Part shown: positions 21,230 through 31,218 of the stretch, in pieces
How the letters are laid out: the number at the start of each line of letters is the position of its first letter
How positions within the stretch are numbered: position 1 is the stretch's first letter
Source of the DNA: Asparagopsis taxiformis
Taxonomy: Eukaryota > Rhodophyta > Florideophyceae > Bonnemaisoniales > Bonnemaisoniaceae
DNA: 64,000 bases
Reading direction: 5' to 3'
NCBI GenBank assembly: GCA_030407315.1
Contig: JALQPE010002070.1
Coordinates: forward strand, 1 to 64,000
Notes under the pieces: generated by a model
Told to the model about the DNA's origin: nothing
The model's database searches: none
The model's input: the letters and a program-made list of their open reading frames with translations, nothing else
Program-made: the position numbers and the translations under genes

Positions 21230-21239
21230 GCCCATAACC
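21230..21239 (-). other. Primer-binding site, half-tRNA(iMet) type
   Basis: The minus strand reads GGTTATGGGC immediately after the 5' LTR. This is complementary to GCCCATAACC in the anticodon arm of eukaryotic initiator tRNA-Met. Copia elements of Drosophila are known to prime from a cleaved half of that tRNA rather than its 3' end. Confidence 0.8.
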
Positions 21240-21363
21240 TGTTAGAACAGATAAACCGTTACCTTCTTTATTCTGGTGTGTCTATACGTTGCTTCTTAAA
21301 TATCTCGCCGTGCGTCTGTTGCGCCGGCGGTTTGGACAGCTGTCCATTGTTGGCATCCTGACA
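21240..21363 (-). repeat. Copia 5' LTR (124 bp)
   Basis: It is identical to 16608-16731 apart from G/A and C/T differences near the outer third. It contains the perfect palindrome TGGACAGCTGTCCA. It abuts the TAAAC duplication at 21364. Confidence 0.93.
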
Positions 21364-21368
21364 TAAAC

Positions 21369-22302
21369 GAACAACAGGACAAATAGTATAAGCAAAAAGA
21401 CCGTAATTTGTCCAATCTAAATTGTTCTTTTCTTTGCGTTCTTCACTGGAAAGACCCATTGAAATCAAACGATCAATCCATACTCTCACGTACTTCACAC
21501 CATGACATCTTGCCAGTTCCATGCACGATCGCATAAGCTGGGGCCATCGGAAGTCATCTGTGAAGTAGAGTGTTTGTGGTTCTTTCAGTATGATTTCCGA
21601 TTCGGGTCCATGATTGCCCTTTTGAGCGACTTGTTTAAGTGTATAGCGAAGATCCACAAAATTTCCCTTGTAAGACAAAGCTACTAGCAGAGTATCATGG
21701 GGATTTTCACGCTCAAAATCTTTGAAAGTGGTGGGGGGAGTTCTCTCTTCCCGCACTTCATTCCTGAAACGATACCAATCGCTGTAATCTTGTGCGCATA
21801 TTTTGCGACTAAAGCCTCTCAAATAATACTTTTGAACCTTTTCCGCTACTTCTCGGCCTTTGTGAGCAATTATATCATTGTAAAGATACTGAGCTGATGT
21901 TTAAAGACTGTTAATGTCGGAAATCTTTGTAAGATCAACGCGAAAGCTTTGCGCACACGGGGTTTGGCCACAAACATCCAAATAGAAGGCATGGTTTCCA
22001 ATCTCTGAAAGTCTTAATGCAAGAGAATCTGTTGCATCGAAACGTCTCAATGCCGTGTGATGGCGTTGGAGTGGATGATACTTGTACCGGGCAGTCACGC
22101 GACCATACACTTTAAACCATTGAAATGGGCGAAACTGGCGGGAGAAATCTTCTGCGTCGCGAGTCATGTTAGCCCAGCGGAAGTTGGAAAAACGCTTCGG
22201 TTCCAGATAGAGGAAAACCGTTTGATGTTTAAGAGGAGAACCATGATATCTGAAAAGAATCTCGAGAACATCGCCGATAGGGAAGGAGCTTTGTTCTGCC
22301 AT
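21369..22302 (-). pseudogene. 5' part of disrupted unrecognised gene (minus strand)
   Basis: The ORF starts with MAEQSSFPIGDVLEI at 22302 and is interrupted by an in-frame TAA at 21901-21903. It then continues in the same frame as TSAQYLYND and on to YTICPVVRL, where the copia element is inserted at 21364. It is a paralogue of the plus-strand pseudogene at 13615-15150 (shared block around KYVRVWIDRL / QFRIWLDQYL). Together with 15381-16607 the original gene was about 720 codons. Function unknown. Confidence 0.6.
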
Positions 22303-23769
22303 CGTTTCGGCTCTGTCTGAGGCATTTTGATTGGGATGCGTCTATGTGACGAAGTGAGATGTAGAAAGTGAGGGAGAATGAAATGAGGAGCGTTCTTATA
22401 CAATGTGGGATGTGAAAGAGAATAGCAGTTGGGATATCGTTTATTGAGCACACACTGAATGACGACGTTTTCATTTGGGGTAAGAATTGCGGGAAGCGAT
22501 GTGATGTACAGCAAGGGTAATGGGAATTGAATAGGCCGTTGGAATTGAGAATGGGGTACAGATGTAGGTACGGCCACACTAGAGCTGGAAAGCAAGCTAG
22601 TAGACTAATTTAGCATTGCACGCAATCGTCCGGAACAGGATATATCTACATGGAGTTGAATATACTACTGAACTGGTTGTCAATTACGTCATTTGTGGGA
22701 TGGGAACAAGTTGTTTGGCGACAACAATGCTGCATAAGAAGGAATCATGAACGATCTACTGGGGTATATTTGGTAGAGCATTGAGATCAACGAAAAGCCG
22801 GGCATTTTGTGGAAGCTGTAGCGTATCTGGTCGTTTGGAGATCAACTGCTCGTAAAACAGTTGAATATTACTTAGCTACAGTATGTACAGTATGGTATAA
22901 TCATTGTTGTGAGTACTGTATCTGCTTATTAACGTGGCCAATGCATTTGTATGGCTCGTCCTCGATCACCAACACTTGCTCATAACAGCAGTTGCTTTAA
23001 AACCACTCACTGAGCAATCGCAAGCACCAAACAGTGAGGCGGCCTTGGCCATTGAGCTCGGCATGACTATGCCAGCTGTTTGTCAGGCACGTTTAGGTAT
23101 ACTTGAGCGGTAGAGGACGGTTTTAGCAGCTAGATGCCATGCCGTTGGATGGCAATTATCGAAAATGTAAGATTTAGGGTTTGCAGGTCGAGAAGTTTGA
23201 GAGGGCCGGACCAGCGGCTGGACATGGCACTATGAGAGATGCATTATATTAAAGTATCGTTAGTACCACGTACTGTACTGTACAAGCTTTTATCGTATTA
23301 AACGAGTCGGCAGACGGGCGTTTCGTGGCAAACTTGGATTGGATGACAATGGGACAAGTGAACCATCCATTGTCGGGTCTGCGATGTGAAGCGAGACAAG
23401 CTGGCAGTCGCGTTGGGAATACTACTGTCTCAAACGGCCGGTTATGTAACAGCATCAACCTGCCGTCGGCGCCACCTTGCACTGCGACAGAAACAATCAC
23501 TTATGGCAGGTGCACCGCCGCACAACAACCAAACCCGCTCTATTCATTCCGCTTTGATCCCCACTGCAGGCTACTGTACTGCACGCAGCCCTTCTTCCAT
23601 CGACAGGTGGTACCCTAGGGTACCTCATGAATCCGATCACCTCTCCCTATTTTAATGATGCGATGGCATGTCGTCCGGTGAGATGTACCCGTACCCTACA
23701 GCACGACCGATCCGACCCCCTTCCACCCACACCCTCTCTCATTCGCTTAATTCCCCTCCCACGTCCACC
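22303..23769. other. Intergenic region, no gene seen
   Basis: About 1.45 kb without a supported coding region or RNA gene. It includes the promoter side of the MFS transporter gene. The part near 23261-23285 has stacked GTAC motifs (GTACCACGTACTGTACTGTAC). CT-rich sequence precedes the likely ATG at 23770. Confidence 0.5.
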
Positions 23770-25089
23770 ATGTCCGTCATGAGATCAAATCCTTTCCTCC
23801 CTCTCAAACTTTGTTTCCTATTCTATTTTGCAGCGCAACTTACTCAACTTTTTCTTCCACTTATTTTGGATCAGGTCATGCACTTTCCGCTAACAACTAT
23901 AGGAGCACTCATGGCAAGTCGTCGTTTGGTTTTGTCCTTCACTGCCCCTCTCTTCACCGCCATATGCGATCAAGCATTCGTTCACCGCCCTGTATTAGTA
24001 TTTGCACATATCGCTTATTATGCTTCAAGCGCATTTCTCACTCGTCTAAGGTCCTTGGCTGCCGTCAGTGTGCTTATTCTCCTACGCGAAGCCTTCGTTA
24101 GTGGCTGTGAACCCCTTCTCAACAATGCCGCACTAGCTACGATCGACGATAATTCCTATCAGCACAACCAAACCGCCTTCGGCAGTCTCCGCTTTTACGG
24201 TAGCCTCGGTTGGGGAATCTCCTCGACACTTGGTCCGATTATAACCGAATATTTCTTCAACGGCAATCTTCTCACTTTGCTCGACATCCAAGTTTTGCTC
24301 GGCATTCCAGTCGTGTTGCTCATTATGTTTTCTGTCGACTTATCCCCTGAGCTATTTCAACGACAGGCAGCTCGTCTCTCCGAAAATGAATCTCCATCAG
24401 AAGCCCAACCTTCCGATAACTCCGCTCTGGAATTGTCTCCGCTCGCCATCCATGCCGGCCTGGTTGCAGTTACGCAGGGTGCCACCCTCGGAGCATTACA
24501 GACGACTTCGTTCATCTATTTCACATCAATACCAATATCTGCTTCAGCCCTTGGTATCGCTGTGACGTTGAGTTGTGCAGCTGAGGCTGTACTATTCTTC
24601 TTTGACGCACCAGTAATCGAAATGCTTGGCGGATCTGGTGCCACGTTTATTTTATCAGCGGCAGCCAATGCGTTCTCTTTAGTCCTTTATACGTTGGTGC
24701 GGTTTGCGCCGTCACCGGCCATTGCGTTTATGTTGGTTGAAGTTTTCTGCGGAGCTGCTCATGCGCTGTTCCTTTCAGCAGCTCTAGATGTCGCAGCAAA
24801 ATTGGCACCACCAAATCGGTCATCCACTGCTCAGGGTACTCTGTCATCTTTGTTGTATGGACTCGGCCCAGCCGTTGGCGCATTCATTGCCGGAATATCA
24901 TATGAGCAGATGGGTGCACCACTGTCTTACTTGATATTATCTGTTGTGCAGTTTATAGTGACCTATCTACCATATGCCTTTGGAGTTGATCTGTACCAGG
25001 CCGAGTTGGGATCAGCGTACGGTAATGACGGCGAGGAGGAGGGATTACTGTCGAAGAGCGGTAGGAAAACAGAAGACGTAGCTGGGTAG
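23770..25089 (+). CDS. Major facilitator superfamily transporter (MFS_1-like)
   Basis: A predicted 439-residue polytopic membrane protein with about 11-12 hydrophobic segments. The block FYGSLGWGISS near residue 145 is the signature of the MFS_1_like group (relatives of the nucleoside:proton symporter, LacY and MFSD6), and the loop with LLREAFVSGCEPLLNNAAL before it fits TM4 of that group. The C-terminal half repeats the six-helix pattern and ends in a short acidic tail. The ATG at 23770 sits in CACCATGTCC and is preferred to an in-frame ATG at 23668, whose extra 34 residues are hydrophilic. The substrate is not predictable from sequence. Confidence 0.8.
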   Translation: MSVMRSNPFLPLKLCFLFYFAAQLTQLFLPLILDQVMHFPLTTIGALMASRRLVLSFTAPLFTAICDQAFVHRPVLVFAHIAYYASSAFLTRLRSLAAVSVLILLREAFVSGCEPLLNNAALATIDDNSYQHNQTAFGSLRFYGSLGWGISSTLGPIITEYFFNGNLLTLLDIQVLLGIPVVLLIMFSVDLSPELFQRQAARLSENESPSEAQPSDNSALELSPLAIHAGLVAVTQGATLGALQTTSFIYFTSIPISASALGIAVTLSCAAEAVLFFFDAPVIEMLGGSGATFILSAAANAFSLVLYTLVRFAPSPAIAFMLVEVFCGAAHALFLSAALDVAAKLAPPNRSSTAQGTLSSLLYGLGPAVGAFIAGISYEQMGAPLSYLILSVVQFIVTYLPYAFGVDLYQAELGSAYGNDGEEEGLLSKSGRKTEDVAG

Positions 25090-25502
25090 TAGTGAGAGTC
25101 ATACGATTGCACCACACAACGACATGGAGTTTGCACACTTTGTGATGAATAAAATTTTTTCCAGCTTGCAATAACGATACCGTATAACCCCTCTGGGGTA
25201 TTGCTGTCAACCTTCGCTAGAGACAATAGCGCCAGCCAGCGTGGCAGCCTTCATGAGTTTCTAAAAAAGCTTTTCGGTGTATACGCTCGAGCCGCTCGGA
25301 CGATCATGGCCGCACGTTGAGCTTACCGCCGACACCGCATTGTTCATACAACACACCTTGGAAGCACACGAGAAGTTCACCTTCATACACTACGATTTGA
25401 ACTAATCCATATAAAAGTTAGCTCGCTACAGTCTAGTAAGACCACTCGATCTCCGACGCTTTCCCGATCCCTTTCAACCTCTATTTTTCTGTCGCAATCA
25501 CA
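25090..25502. promoter_or_regulatory. Intergenic region between MFS and monooxygenase genes
   Basis: 412 bp without a gene. An AATAAA at 25148-25153 is a possible polyadenylation signal for the MFS gene. Pyrimidine-rich sequence leads to the ATG at 25503. Confidence 0.4.
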
Positions 25503-27005
25503 ATGTCCACGCAAACACAAAAACCGCTCCGATCCAGTAAAGTCGCCATTGTCGGCGCAGGTATTGCTGGATATGCCGCCGCCGCTGCCTTGGCTCAATC
25601 CGGCTTTACCGATATCACCATCATCGAATCTCAGTCGAACCCATTTGCTCATGAGCCCAATCGAGCATACAGTCTTGTCATTGACAAGAAGGGTCAGGGT
25701 CTCATCAACAAGTTGACCGGATTCCAGTCCATCTTTGCCAAAGAGGCTTTCTGCCAACAGATTCGAATCTTCTCCGAAGCTCTGGCAGATGGTACAGAAC
25801 GTGTTTCCACCTCTAAACCAGAGGACGGCCCATTGTATTGGATTCTAAAGTATCGTCTCCTTGAAATTTTTGACAAGTACATCAAGGAAACTTACCCTAA
25901 AGTCGTTATCAAGATGGCTACCTCTGTGGAACAGATACAGATCCCCACGGCCGACGCCAAGTCTGCAACATCGCCAAAACTCATCCTAAAGACTTCAAAT
26001 GGAACTACATCGGAGCAAACTTTCGACCTTGTCCTTGCATGTGACGGCTTTGAGTCAACCATTCACAAGCAGGCAATTCTTAATGAAAAATCCATTCGCA
26101 GCTCCAATGGAATGTCCATGTATTCCAAGGATATCGGCTCTACCGGTATTCGCACCAAGGGAATCGTCCTGGACTATCGACCGATTGTTTCTGCAAATGG
26201 TGAAGAGTTGAAGTATGCCGAGTCGGCTGTAGTTTATAAGTTCAATGGGTCGTCGGCTAATCGTCCCAAGGATTCTGTGTTTGACGTGCTCCTTCTTCCC
26301 GTTTCCTCCGGTCAGACCATTAAACGCCGAGCTACATTGGCGCTTCCTGAAGGTCACAAAATCCTATCGATCTCCAAGGGTGAAGAGATGCTGCAGCTGT
26401 TCCGTGAAAATTTCCCACATTTGCCAGTTGACGAGATCTTCCCAGTGCAAGAGCTGGATGTTTTCGCGAAAAGCACTGCATCCTCATTCCCTCCAGCCCG
26501 ACGCCCCAATTCGCTCGTTGGTTATTTCCCCAATGCCAAGTTTGAATCAGGGCTGGCTTTCGTAGGAGATAGTGCTCATACATTGCCACTTGATACCGCG
26601 CAGGGAAGCAATAGTGCATTGAAGGACGTTGAAACTATGCTGGACATTCTTGCTGACAACAGTGAGATGGGCTTGAATGATTTCCTAGCAGCGTATGAGA
26701 AGAAAAGGGATAAGGAAGCATGGGCATTGGTCAAGCTGGCTCCGAGTGCTGCGCCGTACCAGTACAAGCAAAACATGTTCCGGTTCCGGCAATTCATGCT
26801 AAACAAATCAGTGCGAAGTGGTCTAGCGGGCCTGATTCCATTCTTGTTCAGCCCGGATCTGGATACTTTGATGAGAAAGAGAATTTCCTATCAAGAAGCT
26901 CGCCGTCGCAATCGTCTCACTACGCTTAGTATGGTTGTGCTCTTATCATCCATAATTAGCGTCCCATTGTCGTTGGCCGTGAAGAGTGGTGATTCTGATG
27001 CGTAG
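25503..27005 (+). CDS. FAD-dependent monooxygenase, kynurenine 3-monooxygenase-like
   Basis: A 500-residue flavoprotein of the aromatic hydroxylase family. The N-terminal FAD-binding GxGxxG is VGAGIAG (residues 17-23). The middle DG motif is ACDGFEST, and the second FAD motif is GDSAHTLPLDTAQGSNSALKD (about 358). Spacing and a C-terminal hydrophobic segment (residues about 475-493) resemble kynurenine 3-monooxygenase, which hydroxylates kynurenine at the mitochondrial outer membrane in NAD synthesis and tryptophan breakdown. The exact substrate is uncertain, because related FAD monooxygenases share these motifs. Start ATG in a CACAATGTCC context, no intron. Confidence 0.75.
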   Translation: MSTQTQKPLRSSKVAIVGAGIAGYAAAAALAQSGFTDITIIESQSNPFAHEPNRAYSLVIDKKGQGLINKLTGFQSIFAKEAFCQQIRIFSEALADGTERVSTSKPEDGPLYWILKYRLLEIFDKYIKETYPKVVIKMATSVEQIQIPTADAKSATSPKLILKTSNGTTSEQTFDLVLACDGFESTIHKQAILNEKSIRSSNGMSMYSKDIGSTGIRTKGIVLDYRPIVSANGEELKYAESAVVYKFNGSSANRPKDSVFDVLLLPVSSGQTIKRRATLALPEGHKILSISKGEEMLQLFRENFPHLPVDEIFPVQELDVFAKSTASSFPPARRPNSLVGYFPNAKFESGLAFVGDSAHTLPLDTAQGSNSALKDVETMLDILADNSEMGLNDFLAAYEKKRDKEAWALVKLAPSAAPYQYKQNMFRFRQFMLNKSVRSGLAGLIPFLFSPDLDTLMRKRISYQEARRRNRLTTLSMVVLLSSIISVPLSLAVKSGDSDA

Positions 27006-28647
27006 AAGGTAGAAATATATTAGCGCTATTCGCCCAACAACGTAGCAACGTAGACTGGTTGCGTTGATGCACCGGGATCACGAAAATCAGGAGTAAAAAT
27101 CGTTATCTGAACATCGAGCGAACGAAGAGATTAAACTTTTATCCGGCCAATGAATATTGGATTAATGGCCTCAAATGGGGCAAAGTAACTCACGGCAGGT
27201 CCACTGGCCTTAAACGAGGCCATGAATAACGTAGAGCGAACAATTTAGTTGAATCACAGACCGTTGAACATGTACACTGTTGTGAATGTGTCCATGATGG
27301 AACGGGTGCTGAAGGGTGGAACGCTCGACCAGGTAAGAAGGGTAGTTTTGGCACGTTGCAGCCTGCTGATGGCTGTGCCTTTTTTTTCTAGCTATTAAAT
27401 TATCCTATTTATATTCCATGTTTATATACTGCGCTACATGTGAACTAGTGTCAGAAATCTTCAAGCCACTGTAAACAGTACAAGCTACTGTAATGAAATT
27501 TTCTGGACTAATACTCGCTACAACAAATTGCTCAGACTTCATGGCAGAGATCATTTCTAAACGTCTAAGTGTCGGCAAGGGTGGAGGTTTGTGGTGTAGA
27601 GTGAAGGCAGATAGAGCATATAAAGAACTCCAGGTAGAGCCAACTCGGAGATAGAAGACACACAACAAGCACACCCAGCAACACAATAAAAGGAGCACAA
27701 GCTCAATTCTACTGGCAAATCACACGCGACCGCGTTTGCCTCGATCAGACATATTCGCGAACGCGAGGCTCTGACCGGTTATCATTTGTTTCACCCAAAG
27801 AAACACCAAATTGCCCGACCTTTCTCAACCATACTCGCCCACTCTGGAATTAACAGTGCAACACCAGGACGAAATCTATCAACAATCATTGGAATTTTCA
27901 AATAATTTCGGAAAACACTAAGGCTCACGACAACTAGCTGTGGAAATGGCTTTTACAAGAAAAATTCTATAGGTAATTTCTACCAGAAATTTAATTTAGG
28001 GTTAGATGGACGCCTGGAAAGTTCCAGACGTCCAACCGTCGGAAGCTAAATGCAGCTCCGAGCGGTTGCGGAATAGCCTAGGGGAAGGTGGCTAGACGTG
28101 GTAAAAATTTATCTGCTCTACGTTTCTATCATTTTCCACCATACATCGGCATGTTGAGCGCATACTAAGCTACTGGTGCCCGTGTCATTATTCAATAATA
28201 TAAACACACTGACGAGACTGTTTCTGGCAAACAGAAATATAAGCTCCCATGCAGTGATGGGTGGACACGTGTGGTGGGAAGTACTCAAACTATCACGACT
28301 GTACTGTGCACCGTATGTCCCTGTTGTCTACCAATCAATTTGCTTCGTTAAATATATTATTTCAACCAATACAGTAGTTTTGCTTCGGCTTCCTATTGGC
28401 GGGCCTGCGGAACAACAGTTCTTATTTAAATTTTCAGAATGACCTAATTTAAGTACTACCTGTACACGTGTCCTCTATTCGCAATTTATGTTGCGATTGG
28501 CTTCATCAATCCCACGTACCTTCCCTTGCCAAAGTCGCGCCTTTTTGTTTCCCAAGCTTTTCATTTCATCGCCTGTCCGCTAACCAATCCAATGTAACCG
28601 TAGATCATTTGCTTCTCCATCTTTCATTTCCAATTTCAAACTGTGCC
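27006..28647. other. Intergenic region with dispersed repeat B
   Basis: 1.6 kb with no convincing gene. It contains the dispersed repeat at 27956-28084, a T-tract at 27380-27389 and the promoter side of the carboxypeptidase-like gene. Short frames, for example at 28176-28442, lack any recognisable domain. Confidence 0.5.
27956..28084 (-). repeat. Dispersed repeat, copy B, with hairpin
   Basis: This is the inverted-orientation partner of 12496-12622. It contains an inverted repeat at 28007-28034 with 13-bp arms (one mismatch) around a 2-base loop. The arm sequence holds GACGTCCA, similar to the octamer in the tandem array. In copy A the hairpin arms have diverged. Confidence 0.75.
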
Positions 28648-30351
28648 ATGCACGCTTCCTCTCAAGTCTCACTTCTCTTCGCCGTTTGCATTTTCATCTT
28701 GAACCCTTCTCATGCTTTTGAAGGGTTGCTTCAAGCGGCCGGCGAGGTTCGCAAGGATCGCCCTGCTCGTCCACTACATTTTTCTGCTCCTGATTGGCAA
28801 ATTTACCACAGAACAGACCATCTGCGATCCCGCATTCGTCAACTCGTAGATCAATGCGCATTCGCAAAGCTCTCCTCTGTCACCCCACTCGGCCTTACAT
28901 CAGATATTCAAGACAGCTTCGATTATGTCACAATTACCGATCGCCCAGGTTCCGTCCGCGAAATTACGTCACATCTTTTGCGTTCGCGAACCCGACATAT
29001 GTTTGTTTTTGGTGAGCATGGTCGTGACCTCGTTTCCTCTGAAATCGCACTGCGAATAGTGGAAGCTGTATGCTCGCCCAATGTTACAAGGTTGGAAGAG
29101 CTAGGGGACCTCGTTCCGCTTGCACGCTCTCTATTACCTACTTCAGAAATCGTGCTCGTTCCGTTAGTAAATCCGAATGGTCGCAAAATTTCAGAGATGG
29201 GTCGCCGTTGTGAGCGTACCAATGCCAATGACGTTGATATTGATGGCAACTGGCCTCAGTTCTGGAATCAACCCTCCATGGTCCGTACTCATCGCTCTGT
29301 CAAACTAGCTGATCGTTATGCGCAGGAACAGACTGCAAGGGTTCTGCGTAATGCTGTATCTAGGCGTTTGGGAGTGAACAATGCGTCTGCACAGAAAAAT
29401 AACGCTCCTGATACCGTCGTGCGACAATTGAAACCAGACACAGTTGGCCCAGAACCGCTTTCAGAAGCGGAAACACGTGCGCTGAAAATTATCGCTACTC
29501 GCCTCAAACCAAATAGCTATGTATCTGTCCGTACTGGTGCCATGGCCATTACAATACCATGGGACTGCAAAACGGAAGAGCTCTCCGAATCACAACAAAC
29601 ACGGCTATTGAGCGTCACAGAAGTATTCACAGCTAGCCATTGCACGAAGTGCAAGAGAGGCAATTCATGGAGTACATTGGGGCGAACAAGATGTGGAACC
29701 GGGACAGACTACATGTTTGGAGCTCTTCATGTTCCATTTGTATACACTTGGCATGTTTACTATGCTTCACAAGCTGCACGCGGAGATTGCTTCAGACGGC
29801 ACAATCCAGTATCTCTCGAAGGGTATGAGCGCGTCACAAACAATTGGGCGCAAGCAGTGTTCAATTTTTCAGCAGCGGTGCACAATTGGTTGGCGCTGGA
29901 GCGAACGGCAGGATTAGACACAGCAAAAAGGAATGCATCACTTTCTGCTGCGGAAGCTGCCGCTAGACGGAAGGATGCACTGGCTAGGGGTGTTCCCGAT
30001 CCCGAGCAAGATGAGGATATGCATGATTGGCATGTGCATGACGGTTCGGCTGCTGCGTCGGGGAATCAATTGCAGCGAGGGAAACACCATCCAACTGTGT
30101 TTCAATGGGTTTTTGGGGTGCGAAACAATATGGACAAAGTTTCACAAGGCAGTGCAGCTATCGGCCCACATGTGGTGAAGGCCCAGGCGTTTTCCGAAGA
30201 TGGTGACCTTTCTTTACTCACCGGATGGGCCGGCACTGCTGCAGCTATGATGTTGTTGTGCACTGGAATGATGGTTGCTAGAAAATATGTTTTCATGACG
30301 CGAACAAGAAAGTCGCGATTTATGCGTCGCGCTTCTATGAAACATGCCTAG
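28648..30351 (+). CDS. M14 carboxypeptidase-like membrane protein, probably inactive
   Basis: A 567-residue protein with an N-terminal signal peptide (residues 1-23), a luminal or extracellular M14 domain and one C-terminal transmembrane helix near residues 535-555, followed by a basic tail. The fold is clear from GEHGRDLVSSE (122-132), LVPLVNPNGR, DVDIDGNWPQFW, PLSEAETRAL, GTGTDYMFG and DCFRRHNP. The residues that define an active enzyme are changed. The zinc-ligand Glu of HxxE is Asp127, the substrate Asn-Arg pair is Asp-Gly (199-200), the third zinc His is Arg295, and the general-base Glu is His369. It therefore looks like a pseudopeptidase, perhaps a peptide-binding receptor. The ATG at 28648 is chosen because it starts the signal peptide. 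Confidence 0.8.
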   Translation: MHASSQVSLLFAVCIFILNPSHAFEGLLQAAGEVRKDRPARPLHFSAPDWQIYHRTDHLRSRIRQLVDQCAFAKLSSVTPLGLTSDIQDSFDYVTITDRPGSVREITSHLLRSRTRHMFVFGEHGRDLVSSEIALRIVEAVCSPNVTRLEELGDLVPLARSLLPTSEIVLVPLVNPNGRKISEMGRRCERTNANDVDIDGNWPQFWNQPSMVRTHRSVKLADRYAQEQTARVLRNAVSRRLGVNNASAQKNNAPDTVVRQLKPDTVGPEPLSEAETRALKIIATRLKPNSYVSVRTGAMAITIPWDCKTEELSESQQTRLLSVTEVFTASHCTKCKRGNSWSTLGRTRCGTGTDYMFGALHVPFVYTWHVYYASQAARGDCFRRHNPVSLEGYERVTNNWAQAVFNFSAAVHNWLALERTAGLDTAKRNASLSAAEAAARRKDALARGVPDPEQDEDMHDWHVHDGSAAASGNQLQRGKHHPTVFQWVFGVRNNMDKVSQGSAAIGPHVVKAQAFSEDGDLSLLTGWAGTAAAMMLLCTGMMVARKYVFMTRTRKSRFMRRASMKHA

Positions 30352-30504
30352 AACTTGTACTTTCTAACTTGTTATGATCTTTTGTATTGTAGTTGATGAC
30401 ATCTAGTGGAGTAGCCGTCGGTCAGCGAAGGTACTATTCGGAAGGTGAATCCGCTGACCACATCTTGTGTAAATTAATTAGGCAAAGGTAAACGTCTCAA
30501 ACAG

Positions 30505-31218
30505 TTAATCTTGGTTAGCTCTCAAAGCTTTCAGATGACGTCGAGCTCCTCGCTGCAAGTTTCTCAACTCTGTTCTGTCTGGTCCGACGTCGAGTGGTCC
30601 TTTCCCGGCAGTTGTTTTGGCTCCGTAAAATTGTTTCCTCTGAAGTCTTCGCAACCAACTCGTAAAATAGCCAGATATTGTATGTAACGATCCGTTGGGG
30701 GACAGTTTGTTCATCAGCATTACGGAAAGCACTATAACCATCCCAATGGCAGCCATGACGTAGAGAATGAGTGATGAGCGCTTGTTCACGTTTCCTTGCA
30801 TTGATGTTGCTTCTTGACCATTGTTGTTGTGCAATTTGTTGGCATGTAGCATATCTCTACCAGCGGGATGGTCAACTTCTTCAGAATGAAACACATCTTT
30901 TGCAGGGTGATCCAAGCACATGTCGAGCCATGAAGAAGCACCGGCTATGACAGCAGTAGACCAATCGCATCGTTGAGCACATTTTGCCCAGGTATGTCTC
31001 CCAATCAAAGACTTGAGCGAGTAGGTACATATGCGCGAGCATTTTCCGGTTACATAGAATGAGCGACACCCTTCTCCCGTGATAAGATTTTCATAGCTGC
31101 TGATCATGGCAGCGCATTGACCGCCTTCTGCGCAGTGGCCATCCCACCATGCGTCTACACAGAATGTTGTGCAGAATAGGAGCATTGCGGCGATGGTAAT
31201 ATCTATGCTTGTAACCAT
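30505..31218 (-). CDS. Cysteine-rich single-pass membrane protein, unknown
   Basis: A predicted 237-residue protein. Residues 1-22 form a signal peptide (ITIAAMLLFCTTFCVDA). A compact cysteine-rich ectodomain follows, with about ten cysteines between residues 25 and 110 (including GEGCRSFYVTGKC, CTYSL and CAQRCDW). Next are a polar stalk and a transmembrane helix (LILYVMAAIGMVIVLSVMLM) near residue 160. The basic cytoplasmic tail is rich in Arg and Lys. I do not recognise the ectodomain family; the cysteine spacing suggests a small disulfide-bonded module. The gene is convergent with the carboxypeptidase-like gene, 153 bp apart. The first ATG is at 31218. Confidence 0.65.
   Translation of the reverse strand: MVTSIDITIAAMLLFCTTFCVDAWWDGHCAEGGQCAAMISSYENLITGEGCRSFYVTGKCSRICTYSLKSLIGRHTWAKCAQRCDWSTAVIAGASSWLDMCLDHPAKDVFHSEEVDHPAGRDMLHANKLHNNNGQEATSMQGNVNKRSSLILYVMAAIGMVIVLSVMLMNKLSPNGSLHTISGYFTSWLRRLQRKQFYGAKTTAGKGPLDVGPDRTELRNLQRGARRHLKALRANQD

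Larger units (their letters stand above)
16608..21363 (-). mobile_element. Ty1/copia LTR retrotransposon
   Basis: This is a complete copia-type element on the minus strand. The 5' LTR is 21240-21363 and the 3' LTR starts at 16608. Both end in TGT...ACA, and a 5-bp duplication TAAAC lies at 16603-16607 and 21364-21368. Just inside the 5' LTR is a primer site complementary to the anticodon region of initiator tRNA-Met (21230-21239). A polypurine tract (AGGGGGAG on the minus strand, 16780-16787) precedes the 3' LTR. Two ORFs encode gag-protease and integrase-RT-RNase H. The LTRs differ at only two of 124 aligned positions, so insertion was recent on an evolutionary scale. Confidence 0.95.
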
